A stretch of DNA of 64,000 nucleotides from Haloplanus salinarum (lineage in GTDB: Archaea > Halobacteriota > Halobacteria > Halobacteriales > Haloferacaceae): NCBI RefSeq assembly GCF_024498175.1, contig NZ_CP101823.1:3354987-3418986 (forward strand), given 5' to 3'. The notes beneath the pieces are model-generated. The model was not told the origin of the DNA, made no database searches, and was given only the letters and a program-made list of their open reading frames with translations. Positions 1 to 7,126 of this stretch are shown here, in pieces. Made by a program: the position numbers and the translations under genes. Every line of letters begins with the position of its first letter. The stretch's first letter is position 1.

Positions 1-189
1 CTCCTCCCGACGGAGGTCGTCGAGGACGTGAAGCCCCTGGAACATGACGTTCACGTCGGAGTCCTCGGGGTCCGTCGTGGCGAGGTCGACGGCGGCGTCC
101 CTGACGGCGTCACGGCCGACCACCGGCGTCTCGACGCCGGTCTTGCGACCGAGGTCGTCGTCGAGGTCCACACAGAGCACCAGGAGCAC
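1..189 (-). CDS. DUF373 family membrane protein, N-terminal part only (runs off window)
   Basis: The visible 63 codons read out of the left edge of the window. They begin with a GTG and give an N-terminus (LLVLCVDLDDDLGRKTG, then ETPVVGRDAV and DPEDSDVN) that I recognise as the conserved start of the archaeal DUF373 family, a multi-spanning membrane protein of unknown function. The GTG at 189 is chosen because family members start with a methionine directly before LLVLCVDLDDD. An ATG at 206 lies in another frame, separated from the GTG by a run of seven G (191-197 on the complementary strand). An IS6 element sits about 40 bp upstream. The nearby DUF2070 gene is another archaeal membrane family of unknown role. 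The C-terminal membrane part lies outside the window. Confidence 0.75.
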   Translation of the reverse strand, partial: MLLVLCVDLDDDLGRKTGVETPVVGRDAVRDAAVDLATTDPEDSDVNVMFQGLHVLDDLRREE

Positions 190-219
190 GCCCCCCCGTA
201 GGCCATCCGGATATTTGCC

Positions 220-229
220 TCTTCGGGAC
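220..229. repeat. Left flanking direct repeat of the IS6 element
   Basis: The ten bases TCTTCGGGAC occur here and again at 925-934, exactly bracketing the insertion sequence. IS6 elements usually duplicate 8 bp, so part of the repeat is probably the target duplication and one or two bases may match by chance or belong to the ends. Confidence 0.7.
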
Positions 230-924
230 GGTCGTGTTCAGATAAGGATTGAAAGGTGAGGCGTAGCGTTTTTTGAGTGCCTATGTCAGAAAACGCTAGC
301 CTCAGCGGTTGTATCGGCCGAATTGAGTTAGGTTTTGTGGAACGAGAGGCAACACCGCGGCTGTTGATGAAGCTCAGTATTCAGCTCCATCTTGCTGGAC
401 TATCACTTTCGAATACTGTCTCTATTCTTGAGATATTTGGTGTTGAACGCGCACGATCCACCGTTCATAACTGGGTTCACAAGGCCGATCTACAGCCCGA
501 AGAGGGTCGACGTCCGGATCACGTTGCGGTTGACGAAACGGTGATCCGACTCAACGACGAGCAGTATTGGCTGTACGCCGCGGTCGATCCGGAGACGAAC
601 GAATTACTCCATACAAAGCTCGAACCGACGAGAACGAACGTTATCGCTTACTCGTTCTTTCGCGAATTACGCGAGAAACACGACGTTGACGACGCGGTGT
701 TTCTCGTCGACGGTGCGAAACCCCTGAACGACGCGTGCCGTCGCCACGGCCTCGATTTCAGATATGAACGCCACGGAAATCGGAACAGCGTCGAACGTGT
801 TTTTCGTGAGGTAAAATGCAGAACTACCAGTTTCTCGAACTGTTTTAGCAACGCCGAAGCAGAAACTGCAAACGAGTGGCTCAGATCGTTCGCCTTCGCA
901 TGGAATCAACTAATCTGAACACCG
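230..924 (+). mobile_element. IS6-family insertion sequence (haloarchaeal type)
   Basis: A 695-bp element holding one transposase gene. Its ends carry an imperfect inverted repeat: GTGTTCAGAT at 234-243 on the left matches GGTGTTCAGAT read inward from 923 on the right. The flanks are the direct repeats at 220-229 and 925-934. Base composition inside (about half AT, with codons such as AAT, TTA and TCT) differs sharply from the GC-rich neighbours, as expected for a mobile element. It has inserted between the divergent DUF373 gene and the small zinc-finger gene, about 40 bp before the DUF373 start, so it may have replaced or separated that gene's promoter. Confidence 0.85.
283..918 (+). CDS. 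IS6-family DDE transposase
   Basis: A 211-residue transposase that catalyses cut-and-join of the element's ends through cointegrates, as known for IS6. An N-terminal helical part (FGVERARSTVHNWV, a helix-turn-helix-like segment near 53-66) is followed by an RNase H-like domain. The three acidic catalytic residues can be placed at Asp84 (HVAVDETV), Asp143 (FLVDGA) and Glu171 (RNSVERVFREVK). The C-terminus (WLRSFAFAWNQL) is complete. The ATG at 283 is preferred over a GTG six bases earlier because homologues begin MSENA/MPENA. The gene looks intact, so the element may still be active or may have moved recently. Confidence 0.92.
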   Translation: MSENASLSGCIGRIELGFVEREATPRLLMKLSIQLHLAGLSLSNTVSILEIFGVERARSTVHNWVHKADLQPEEGRRPDHVAVDETVIRLNDEQYWLYAAVDPETNELLHTKLEPTRTNVIAYSFFRELREKHDVDDAVFLVDGAKPLNDACRRHGLDFRYERHGNRNSVERVFREVKCRTTSFSNCFSNAEAETANEWLRSFAFAWNQLI

Positions 925-934
925 TCTTCGGGAC
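925..934. repeat. Right flanking direct repeat of the IS6 element
   Basis: Second copy of TCTTCGGGAC, identical to 220-229. The pair supports insertion at this site with a short target duplication. Confidence 0.7.
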
Positions 935-975
935 GATCCAAAGAGTTAACACGTCACTGAGATAACTGGTAACGT

Positions 976-1176
976 ATGTCAATGACGAACCGGTCCGGGT
1001 CGACCCCGTTCGGGCGGCTCCGGGCGCACTTCGAGGCGTCACGGGCGGCGTGCCCGGCCTGTGGGTACGAGGACCCCGAGGTCGAGTGGCGGGTGACCAC
1101 CACGGGTTGCCGCGTCGCGTACCGGCACCGCTGTCCGAGCTGCGACGCCGTCGAGGAACACGAGTTCAGCCTGTAA
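976..1176 (+). CDS. Small CPxCG-type zinc-finger protein (HVO_0649-like)
   Basis: A 66-residue protein with two zinc knuckles, CPACG at 26-30 and CPSCD at 53-57, separated by a short beta-rich stretch (EVEWRVTTTGCRVAYRH). This layout matches a haloarchaeal family of tiny zinc-finger proteins; I recall HVO_0649 of Haloferax as the type, from memory only. Its role is unknown, and such proteins usually bind nucleic acid or partner proteins. It starts with ATG at 976; a second ATG two codons on is also possible. Its 3' end overlaps the convergent DUF2070 gene by 11 bases. The IS6 element lies directly upstream. Confidence 0.7.
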   Translation: MSMTNRSGSTPFGRLRAHFEASRAACPACGYEDPEVEWRVTTTGCRVAYRHRCPSCDAVEEHEFSL

Positions 1177-3076
1177 GGAAGAAGATCAGGACGCTGACCG
1201 CCATCGCGACGATGATGATGATGGCGGCGAGCGCTCCGCCCATCGAGACGAGGGCGTTGGCGTGACTGGCGAGGGTCTCCGTGCGGTCGTTGCCGAACAC
1301 CGTCACCGAAGCCCGTTCGGTCGCCATCCCCGCCGACACCGGTTCGAGGTCGGCGACGGCCTCGTCGAGCAACCGTTCGATCAGCGCGACGAACTCGCCG
1401 TGATCGATGGCCGACCCAACCTGGTTGTCCGCCTCGACGCTGTTGACGATGTGCGTGTCGGTCGTCATCACCTCCACGGCGTCGATCGGTTCGCGGGCGG
1501 TCACCGCGTCGACGACCCGTCCCCGCAGTCCGGGCACCATGTTGTTGCCGTCGACGAGGACGTAGGCCGTGTGTTGCCCCTCGACTTCGGCGACCGCCAC
1601 CCGGATCCCGAGCGGGCCGATGCCGTCGAGCGGGGTCCACGGCGTCCGGTCCCAGGCGACGCCGAGGTGGAGCGCCCCGCGTGGCGCCTCGCTCAGTTGC
1701 CGTCCGGCTTGCCTGGCCGCCGTGATCATGTCGAAGGCGCGCTCGCTGCCGGGCGTGACGTGGCCCAGGTCCTCGCCCTGGAGGCCGTTGTTGGAGTTGT
1801 GCGCGTCGACCAGGAGGACGTCGTCGAGGCCGACGGTGCGGGCCTCGGCGGCCGTCGCGAGGCCGACGCCGTACTCCACGTCATCGGCGAAGCCCGGGGC
1901 GAAGGTGGCCACCAGGAGGGCGTCGTCGCCGAAGGCCTGGCCGAGCATCGACGCCTCGCCCGACCCCGTGCGGACGCTCCGTGTCGCCTCCTCGGCGTAC
2001 GCGATCCGGTCGCCCGCGGCGTCGATGGCGTCGAGGATGGCGTCCACCTCGCGCTCGGTCACGAGGTTGAAGTCGTGGCCGGCGGTGGCGTGGGGCGGAA
2101 AGACCAGCCCCTCCGTGTGTTCGGCGACCCGGACGGGGAAGTTGCCGCCACCGATCTCACCCATCGGCCCGGGGTGGATCATCGGCAGGACGAACCGCGC
2201 CTTCTGGGTGCCGTCGGGCCGCTGGAAGGACAGCACCGTCACAGGGACGACCGCCTCCTCGCCCAGTTTCTCGAAGAAGTCCTCCAGCTCGCGGGATCCC
2301 TCGGCGACGTGGCCGACGAACCCGCGGATGAAATCGAGGACCGACACGCCGAGGCTCCGCTGCCACGGGCGGTCGATCACCCGGATGAAGGTGTAGACCG
2401 CCCCGGCGTAGATCACGCAGGTGACCGCGAGCAGTTGGAAGTGAGCGGCGTCGATGATCCACAGCTCCGGTGGCGCCTCCGAGGCCCGCGAGAGGTAGGG
2501 CATCAGGTAGGCGTCGACGAGCGGGCCGCCGAGTTCCAGAAACCGGACGGTGCCGCTGTAGACGAACAGGAACACCGCCGAGACGACCGTCTGGAGGCTC
2601 GCGGGCACCGCGGCGATCAGGAGCGAGGACTGCGAGACGGCCATGACGACCAGCAGGCGGAAGGCGAAGATGGAGGCCAGCGCGATCACCAGGGCGTCGT
2701 AGACGAACGTCTGGCCCAGCGGCGTCACCTGCGAGACGATGCCCGCGACGGTGACGATGGCCACGAGGATGACCTCGCAGATCAGCGCCAGCAGCGACGA
2801 CCGGTTCGGGGTGAGTTTGCCGCCGACGAAGCGGTCGACCCCGGTCGTCCCCAGCGACGCGATGACCGTCGGCAGTCCGATGAAGAAGATGCCCTGCCAG
2901 GCGTCGCGGCCGAGGATGAGCAGGTTCCGCCACGTCGGCGACGTGGTCCCCGAGTCGAAGGCCGCGATGCCGGCCATCGCGGCGAGCACGAGCGCGAACC
3001 CGAGGCTGGCGTACCAGCTGGGCGCGGTGAAGATATACCGCGACAGGTCCGCGAGGTCGGACTGGGTCGCCGTCAT
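1166..3076 (-). CDS. DUF2070 family membrane protein
   Basis: A 636-residue protein. The first ~250 residues hold about seven hydrophobic spans (for example 25-40, 60-78, 95-115, 125-147, 150-175, 210-230). They are followed by a large soluble domain with the family's conserved patches HPGPMGEIGGGNFP (near 315-330) and DAHNS (near 425). One more membrane span sits at the extreme C-terminus (about 610-634). This domain order fits the archaeal DUF2070 family, whose function is not established. The HPG and DAHN patches suggest a metal or phosphate site facing the cytoplasm (inference). The neighbouring guaAA gene runs in the same direction 40 bp upstream, so the two may share a transcript. Confidence 0.85.
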   Translation of the reverse strand: MTATQSDLADLSRYIFTAPSWYASLGFALVLAAMAGIAAFDSGTTSPTWRNLLILGRDAWQGIFFIGLPTVIASLGTTGVDRFVGGKLTPNRSSLLALICEVILVAIVTVAGIVSQVTPLGQTFVYDALVIALASIFAFRLLVVMAVSQSSLLIAAVPASLQTVVSAVFLFVYSGTVRFLELGGPLVDAYLMPYLSRASEAPPELWIIDAAHFQLLAVTCVIYAGAVYTFIRVIDRPWQRSLGVSVLDFIRGFVGHVAEGSRELEDFFEKLGEEAVVPVTVLSFQRPDGTQKARFVLPMIHPGPMGEIGGGNFPVRVAEHTEGLVFPPHATAGHDFNLVTEREVDAILDAIDAAGDRIAYAEEATRSVRTGSGEASMLGQAFGDDALLVATFAPGFADDVEYGVGLATAAEARTVGLDDVLLVDAHNSNNGLQGEDLGHVTPGSERAFDMITAARQAGRQLSEAPRGALHLGVAWDRTPWTPLDGIGPLGIRVAVAEVEGQHTAYVLVDGNNMVPGLRGRVVDAVTAREPIDAVEVMTTDTHIVNSVEADNQVGSAIDHGEFVALIERLLDEAVADLEPVSAGMATERASVTVFGNDRTETLASHANALVSMGGALAAIIIIVAMAVSVLIFFLTG

Positions 3077-3116
3077 CGGTCGCTCGGTGGACGCGGGACG
3101 TGGTAAATCCCCACCT

Positions 3117-3665
3117 TCAGTCGCAGCGGGCGATGAAGTTCGCGAACACCTCGTCGCCCTCGGCGGTGTGGGCGACTTCGGGATGCCACTGGACGCCGTA
3201 CAGCTCCCGGTCCGGATCGCTCATCGCCTCGATCTCGCAGACGTCGCTTTCCGCCGTGTGGGTAAAGCCCGTCGGGAGGGCGGTCACCTCGTCGGCGTGG
3301 CTCGCCCACACGCGCGTCTCGGGGGCGAGCGACCCGACCAGCGGATCGTCGTCGTCGACGATCCGGACGTCCACGTCCGCGTAGCCGCCGTAGTCGCCGG
3401 CACCGACCTCGCCGTCGAGCTCCGTGGCCATGATCTGCATCCCCAGGCAGATCCCGAGGACCGGGATGTCCATGTCGAGATACTCCGCACAGCGGCCGAT
3501 GCGATCCATGTCGGGCCCCCCCGAGAGGACGAGGCCGTCCGCGTCGAGGTCCTCCGGCGGGGTGTCGTTGTCGACGATTTCGGTGTCCACGCCCGCGTCG
3601 CGGAGCGCCCGACGTTCCAGGTGCATGAACTGCCCGTGGTTGTCGACGACGAGAATCCGAGTCAT
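3117..3665 (-). CDS. guaAA: GMP synthase, glutamine amidotransferase subunit A
   Basis: A 182-residue class I glutamine amidotransferase. It frees ammonia from glutamine and passes it to the separate ATP-pyrophosphatase subunit (GuaAB), which turns XMP into GMP; split subunits are the archaeal form. The nucleophile is Cys73 in GICLGMQ, and the His161/Glu163 pair lies in QWHPE. The SGGPDMDR segment forms the oxyanion side of the pocket. Length and motifs match archaeal GuaAA exactly. The partner subunit is not in this window. It lies upstream of DUF2070 on the same strand, with about 60 bp of AT-richer sequence before its start. Confidence 0.95.
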   Translation of the reverse strand: MTRILVVDNHGQFMHLERRALRDAGVDTEIVDNDTPPEDLDADGLVLSGGPDMDRIGRCAEYLDMDIPVLGICLGMQIMATELDGEVGAGDYGGYADVDVRIVDDDDPLVGSLAPETRVWASHADEVTALPTGFTHTAESDVCEIEAMSDPDRELYGVQWHPEVAHTAEGDEVFANFIARCD

Positions 3666-3725
3666 TACGACCGGATAGGCCGGTAACGCCTAAAAGATGA
3701 CCGGAACCGGCTCACTGCCCGTCGT

Positions 3726-4250
3726 TCACCGCCGGTCGTCCCGCTCTGCGGCCGTCCGGAAGCCGAACTCGGCTTGCTCCTCGCTCCGTCGTTCCTCGCG
3801 GGCGGCGAGTGCCTCGGCGTCCGGATTCACGTCGTCGTCGATCCGCGCCCACCCGGCGTGGACCTTCGCGTGACACCAGCGACACAGCGCCACCGTGATC
3901 TCGTGGGCGGGATCGTCCCCGGACGCCTCGGCCGACCCGTAGGAGAGGTGGTGTTCCTCCAGCAGCGGCCGGACGTCGTCGTGGGCCATCCGTACCTCCC
4001 CGAGGCCGCAGCGACGACACTCCCGGCCGTCGGTCGTCGAGCGGTAGTGGGGACAGTCGCGCCAGCCGTCGTCGCCGGCGACGACGCAGGCGTGGCCGTC
4101 GGCGCGTCGTTCGGCCGCGAACGCGGGATCCTGCCCGGCGTGTTCCAGCGCGAACCGACAGCGCCCGTCGGAGGTCAGGTGATCGCACCGTCCGGCGTGG
4201 GCGTAGGGGTCGTCCACCCCGACCGACGTGCCCGTCGGCGTCCGCTCCAT
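3726..4250 (-). CDS. Cys/His-rich HNH-like protein, uncharacterised haloarchaeal family
   Basis: A 174-residue acidic protein. The N-terminal half holds scattered cysteines (RCDHLTSDGRCRF, HACVVAGD, WRDCPHY) and a CRRCG knuckle near 78-82. The second half carries EEHHLSYG followed by LCRWCHAKVHAGW (about 122-134). That is the His/Cys spacing of an HNH nuclease or HNH-like zinc fold (inference from the pattern, not a proven family match). The ATG at 4250 is chosen because coding-like, family-like sequence starts there; the open frame further upstream only shadows the oxidase gene. The C-terminal ~30 residues are charged and probably disordered. Function is unknown. Confidence 0.7.
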   Translation of the reverse strand: MERTPTGTSVGVDDPYAHAGRCDHLTSDGRCRFALEHAGQDPAFAAERRADGHACVVAGDDGWRDCPHYRSTTDGRECRRCGLGEVRMAHDDVRPLLEEHHLSYGSAEASGDDPAHEITVALCRWCHAKVHAGWARIDDDVNPDAEALAAREERRSEEQAEFGFRTAAERDDRR

Positions 4251-4285
4251 GGGCGCCGGTCGGGCGCCCACGGGCAAGAACCTGT

Positions 4286-5437
4286 CTACCCCTCGTAGCC
4301 CGCGTACTCCATCAACTGGGCGAAGATGTCGGAGTCCATCGCCGACTCGTAGACGATGCCGCCGACCATCCCGCCGGGGTAGGCGTTGCCGTTCATCGCG
4401 TGGCTCACCTTGTGGCAGTGCATGAGGTAGATGCCGGGGTCGGCGTCGGCCTCGAACTCGATGGTCTTGCGCTCCGCGGGCGCCAGGTCGAGGATGTCCT
4501 CCTCGTACTGGGCGGCCTCCGGAATCCGTGACCCGTCCTTCTCGACCACCCGGAACCGGTGGTTGTGCGTGTGGATCGGGTGGTTCATGTAGCCGTTGTT
4601 GGCGTAGTGGATGCGGACGGTGTCGCCCTCGCTCACCAGCACCGGCGAGCCGTCCTCGGGGTGGAGCGTCCGCGGTGCCGACCGCCCGTTGATCGTGAAC
4701 ACGTCCGGCTGGCGGTTCCGCGGGCTGTAGCTCACGTCCTCGCCGGCCATCTGCCGGTTGAGCCGGGAGTCCCAGTCTTTGACCGTCATGAACAGCTCCT
4801 GATCGGCCGGCTCGTACCCCTCCGGATCGACGCGGAAGATGCCGTACATCCCCATGTCGATGTGCCGGTGGGTCTGGTAGTGGCAGTGATAGAGGTGGGT
4901 CCCCGGGACGTTCGCCGGGATCCGGTAGGTGTGTTTCTCGCCCGGCTGGACCGTGATCCCCGTCGTCGTCGGGACGCCGTCGTTCTCCCACGTCTTGCGG
5001 ACGCCGTGGAAGTGGACGGTGTGGGGCATGTCCGCGTCCGTGTTGTCGAGGGTCACCTCCATGTCCTCGCCCTCCGTCGTCCGGATGATGGGACCCGGAA
5101 CGCTCGGCTCGCGGTCGTCGGCCTGCCAGGCCCAGACCCGCGGCAGTTCGACGGGGCCACCCATCGCGTCGCCGGGATGGACCGGGAGCCGCGAGGTGAC
5201 CGACCGGAGCGTCACCTGGTTGTTCTGCTCGGTCACGTCGACGACCTGTGGCTTGCCCGCGCCCGGCAGGCTCCCGCCGCTTTGCTGTGCCGCCGTCCCC
5301 GTCGCTCCCCGGGGCTCTCCCTCGCGGTTCATCGGTGCCGTACAGCCGGCGAGGCCGAGGACACCGGCCGTGCCGGTCGCCTTCATGAACTGCCGACGCG
5401 AGAGGTTCGTTCCGGGTGCTCCGACGTTGTCCGTCAT
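4286..5437 (-). CDS. Two-domain multicopper oxidase, Tat-exported lipoprotein
   Basis: A 383-residue secreted copper enzyme. The start carries a twin-arginine signal (SRRQFM) followed by a lipobox (LGLAGC), so it is probably exported folded and lipid-anchored outside the cell. Two cupredoxin domains follow. Domain 1 has HTVHFHG and HCHYQTHRHIDMGMYG. Domain 2 has HPIHTHNHRF and HCHKVSHAM, the last with the Cys, His and Met of a type 1 copper site. Length fits two-domain laccases and copper nitrite reductases. The retained HCH motif in domain 1 and type 1 ligands in domain 2 argue for an oxidase of the two-domain laccase type over NirK. The substrate is unknown. Confidence 0.82.
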   Translation of the reverse strand: MTDNVGAPGTNLSRRQFMKATGTAGVLGLAGCTAPMNREGEPRGATGTAAQQSGGSLPGAGKPQVVDVTEQNNQVTLRSVTSRLPVHPGDAMGGPVELPRVWAWQADDREPSVPGPIIRTTEGEDMEVTLDNTDADMPHTVHFHGVRKTWENDGVPTTTGITVQPGEKHTYRIPANVPGTHLYHCHYQTHRHIDMGMYGIFRVDPEGYEPADQELFMTVKDWDSRLNRQMAGEDVSYSPRNRQPDVFTINGRSAPRTLHPEDGSPVLVSEGDTVRIHYANNGYMNHPIHTHNHRFRVVEKDGSRIPEAAQYEEDILDLAPAERKTIEFEADADPGIYLMHCHKVSHAMNGNAYPGGMVGGIVYESAMDSDIFAQLMEYAGYEG

Positions 5438-5552
5438 ACGAGTACACGTTACCGGGATAGCTACAAGTCGGGCTCGCCGGTTCCCGTCCGGCGGCAATCC
5501 CGTCGGAGATTCCCGAATATGTTCGGCTTCGAAGCGGGGAGTGTGGTGTGGC

Positions 5553-5720
5553 TCACCGCCGGTCGCGCTCGTTCACGTCGCGGCGGGCGGCCCGCTCGGC
5601 GGCCTCACGGTCCATCACCTCCCGGTCGTCGTGTTCGGCCCGGACGAGCCAGTACAGGACCAGCGGCGCCGCCAGGCCGAAGAGGAGGACGACGGCGAGG
5701 ACGACGGTTCCGCCGGGCAT
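5553..5720 (-). CDS. Small single-span membrane protein
   Basis: A 55-residue protein with one hydrophobic segment (about residues 5-25, VVLAVVLLFGLAAPLVLYWLV) followed by a highly charged cytoplasmic-type tail rich in Arg, Glu and Asp. Its ATG comes immediately after the stop codon of the zinc-ribbon gene with no gap, so the two are almost certainly co-translated. Codon use is normal for the window. Function is unknown. The tail could bind a partner, and the zinc-ribbon protein is the obvious candidate (inference). Confidence 0.7.
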   Translation of the reverse strand: MPGGTVVLAVVLLFGLAAPLVLYWLVRAEHDDREVMDREAAERAARRDVNERDRR

Positions 5721-5930
5721 TCAGCCCAGGAACACGTCGACGATGTCGCTCCCCGCCGAGCCGGTGTCGCGGTACAGCTCCGAGTAGCCGCAGTTGGCAC
5801 AGGAGACCACCCGGAATGAGTTGGTCTGGATGTCGAACATCTTACTGAGACCCCCGCCCGTGGTGGAGATCTTTCCCACGTCGGTCTCGGTGTGGCCACA
5901 TTTCGGACAGCCGCGGTCGTCCGTCTCCAT
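5721..5930 (-). CDS. Zinc-ribbon protein
   Basis: A 69-residue protein with two knuckles, CPKCGHTETDVG near the start and CANCGYSELY near residue 45, joined by a GGGLSKMFDIQTN loop. This is the arrangement of a small zinc-ribbon family seen across haloarchaea and bacteria, often annotated as nucleic-acid-binding without proof. The ATG at 5930 is used; an upstream ATG would add nine residues unlike the family. It is the first gene of a two-gene unit with the small membrane protein that follows without a gap. Confidence 0.78.
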   Translation of the reverse strand: METDDRGCPKCGHTETDVGKISTTGGGLSKMFDIQTNSFRVVSCANCGYSELYRDTGSAGSDIVDVFLG

Positions 5931-6000
5931 GCCTTCGGCTTGCGCTCGTCGGGACAAAGAACCTCCGTTGACTCAAAGACGCGTTTGAGACACCGCCGCC

Positions 6001-6957
6001 TCAGCTGTACTGCTCGTAGATGCTGTCGGCGTCGTCCGCGTTCCGCGAGGCGAGATACCGCAGGTCCTCGGCGACGGTCTCGAAGGCGCCGGCGCGCTCC
6101 GGGAAGTCGTCGAGAAGGTCGTCGAGGCGGTCCTCGGCGTCGTTCAACGTGTCGTAGGCGCGCTCGGCCGTGTCGGCGGCCCGGTCGGTCCGGTCGTCGT
6201 CGATCTCGTCGCGTGCCCGGGACAGCAGGGTGACGCCGTTCCGGATGTCCTCGGCGTCGTCGGCGAGGGTGGTGAGCACCTCCGATTCGTCGGTCAACTG
6301 GGCCACCTTCGCGTCGTGTTCGTCCGCGTCGATGGCGTCGACGGCCGACGCCGGCGATCCTTCGCTCCCCGTGCCGATGGCCTCGATCGGCTCCGAGACC
6401 TGATCGGCGGCGGTCTTCACCCGCTCGACGTCGTCCTCCGCGTCGCCCAGGTCGCTGTCGTCCATGTGGGAGTACGCCTCGGTGAGCGCGTCGTGTCCCT
6501 CGATGAGCCACGACTGGGCGTCGGTGGCGTGCGTGAGGAACTGCTGCATGGCGTCGATGGCCTCGATGGTCTCCCGCTGGTCCTCGGTCGTCGCCTCTGC
6601 CTCCGCCTCGACGAGCGTCCGCTGGATGCCGTCGAGCTGGAGGAGCACCTCGCGGGCCCTGAACGACTCCGTCTCGGCGGTCACCGACAGGAGGTCCCCG
6701 GTGACGCCGTCGGTGTAGACGTAGATGGCCTCGGCGAGCTGTCCCTGTGCGGTGCTTATCAGCTCCGCCGCCGCCTCGGACGCCTCCGGCTCCGGCGTGG
6801 CCGTGGCCGTCGGCGTCGCGGTCGGTTCGGGCGTCTCGGTGGCCGTCGGTTCGGCTGTCTCCGTCGGGGTCGCCGTAGCGTCCGATCCGCTCGGCTCTCC
6901 GCCGAAGCAACCGGCCGCGAGGGGGGTCAGGGCGACGAGGAAGGCACGTCGATCCAT
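6001..6957 (-). CDS. Secreted lipoprotein with Thr/Pro-rich linker and helical domain
   Basis: A 318-residue lipoprotein. The signal peptide starts MDRRAFLVALTPLAAGC, with a lipobox cysteine at 17. A low-complexity Thr/Pro/Glu linker follows (about 20-60, repeating PTATETPEP-like units), typical of halophilic surface proteins and a likely glycosylation region. The remaining ~250 residues are acidic and predicted helical (many Ala, Glu, Asp and Leu heptad-like patterns), with no catalytic motif. The function is unknown; a surface or adhesion-type role is only inference. It is divergent from the membrane-protein gene at 7127, and the shared intergenic region contains two operator-like sites. 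Confidence 0.75.
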   Translation of the reverse strand: MDRRAFLVALTPLAAGCFGGEPSGSDATATPTETAEPTATETPEPTATPTATATPEPEASEAAAELISTAQGQLAEAIYVYTDGVTGDLLSVTAETESFRAREVLLQLDGIQRTLVEAEAEATTEDQRETIEAIDAMQQFLTHATDAQSWLIEGHDALTEAYSHMDDSDLGDAEDDVERVKTAADQVSEPIEAIGTGSEGSPASAVDAIDADEHDAKVAQLTDESEVLTTLADDAEDIRNGVTLLSRARDEIDDDRTDRAADTAERAYDTLNDAEDRLDDLLDDFPERAGAFETVAEDLRYLASRNADDADSIYEQYS

Positions 6958-7000
6958 ACCCGCTTCTGGGGTTTCACATCAGTAAAACGTATCGATGCTG

Positions 7001-7080
7001 TCAGACGCGTGTGAGACGTGAACGGAGCGATTTCGAGCGTACGAACCGTCCTGTGCGACGTGCGTCAGACACGTATCAGA
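7001..7080. promoter_or_regulatory. Pair of operator-like 16-bp sites between divergent genes
   Basis: Two copies of a near-palindromic motif, TCAGACGCGTGTGAGA at 7001-7016 and TCAGACACGTATCAGA at 7065-7080, agree at 13 of 16 positions. They start 64 bp apart, close to six DNA turns. The second lies just before the TATA-like CATATA (7093-7098) of the gene at 7127. They look like binding sites for a dimeric regulator, but none is identified. Confidence 0.4.
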
Positions 7081-7126
7081 TTTGGATAAAAACATATAGG
7101 TCGACGTCGCCGCACAGCAACGAACG

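Noticed and set aside
1262-3106. 614-codon open frame on the plus strand
   Set aside because: It lies opposite the DUF2070 gene; its protein is Arg/His/Val-rich with no family pattern. GC-rich DNA gives long antisense frames.
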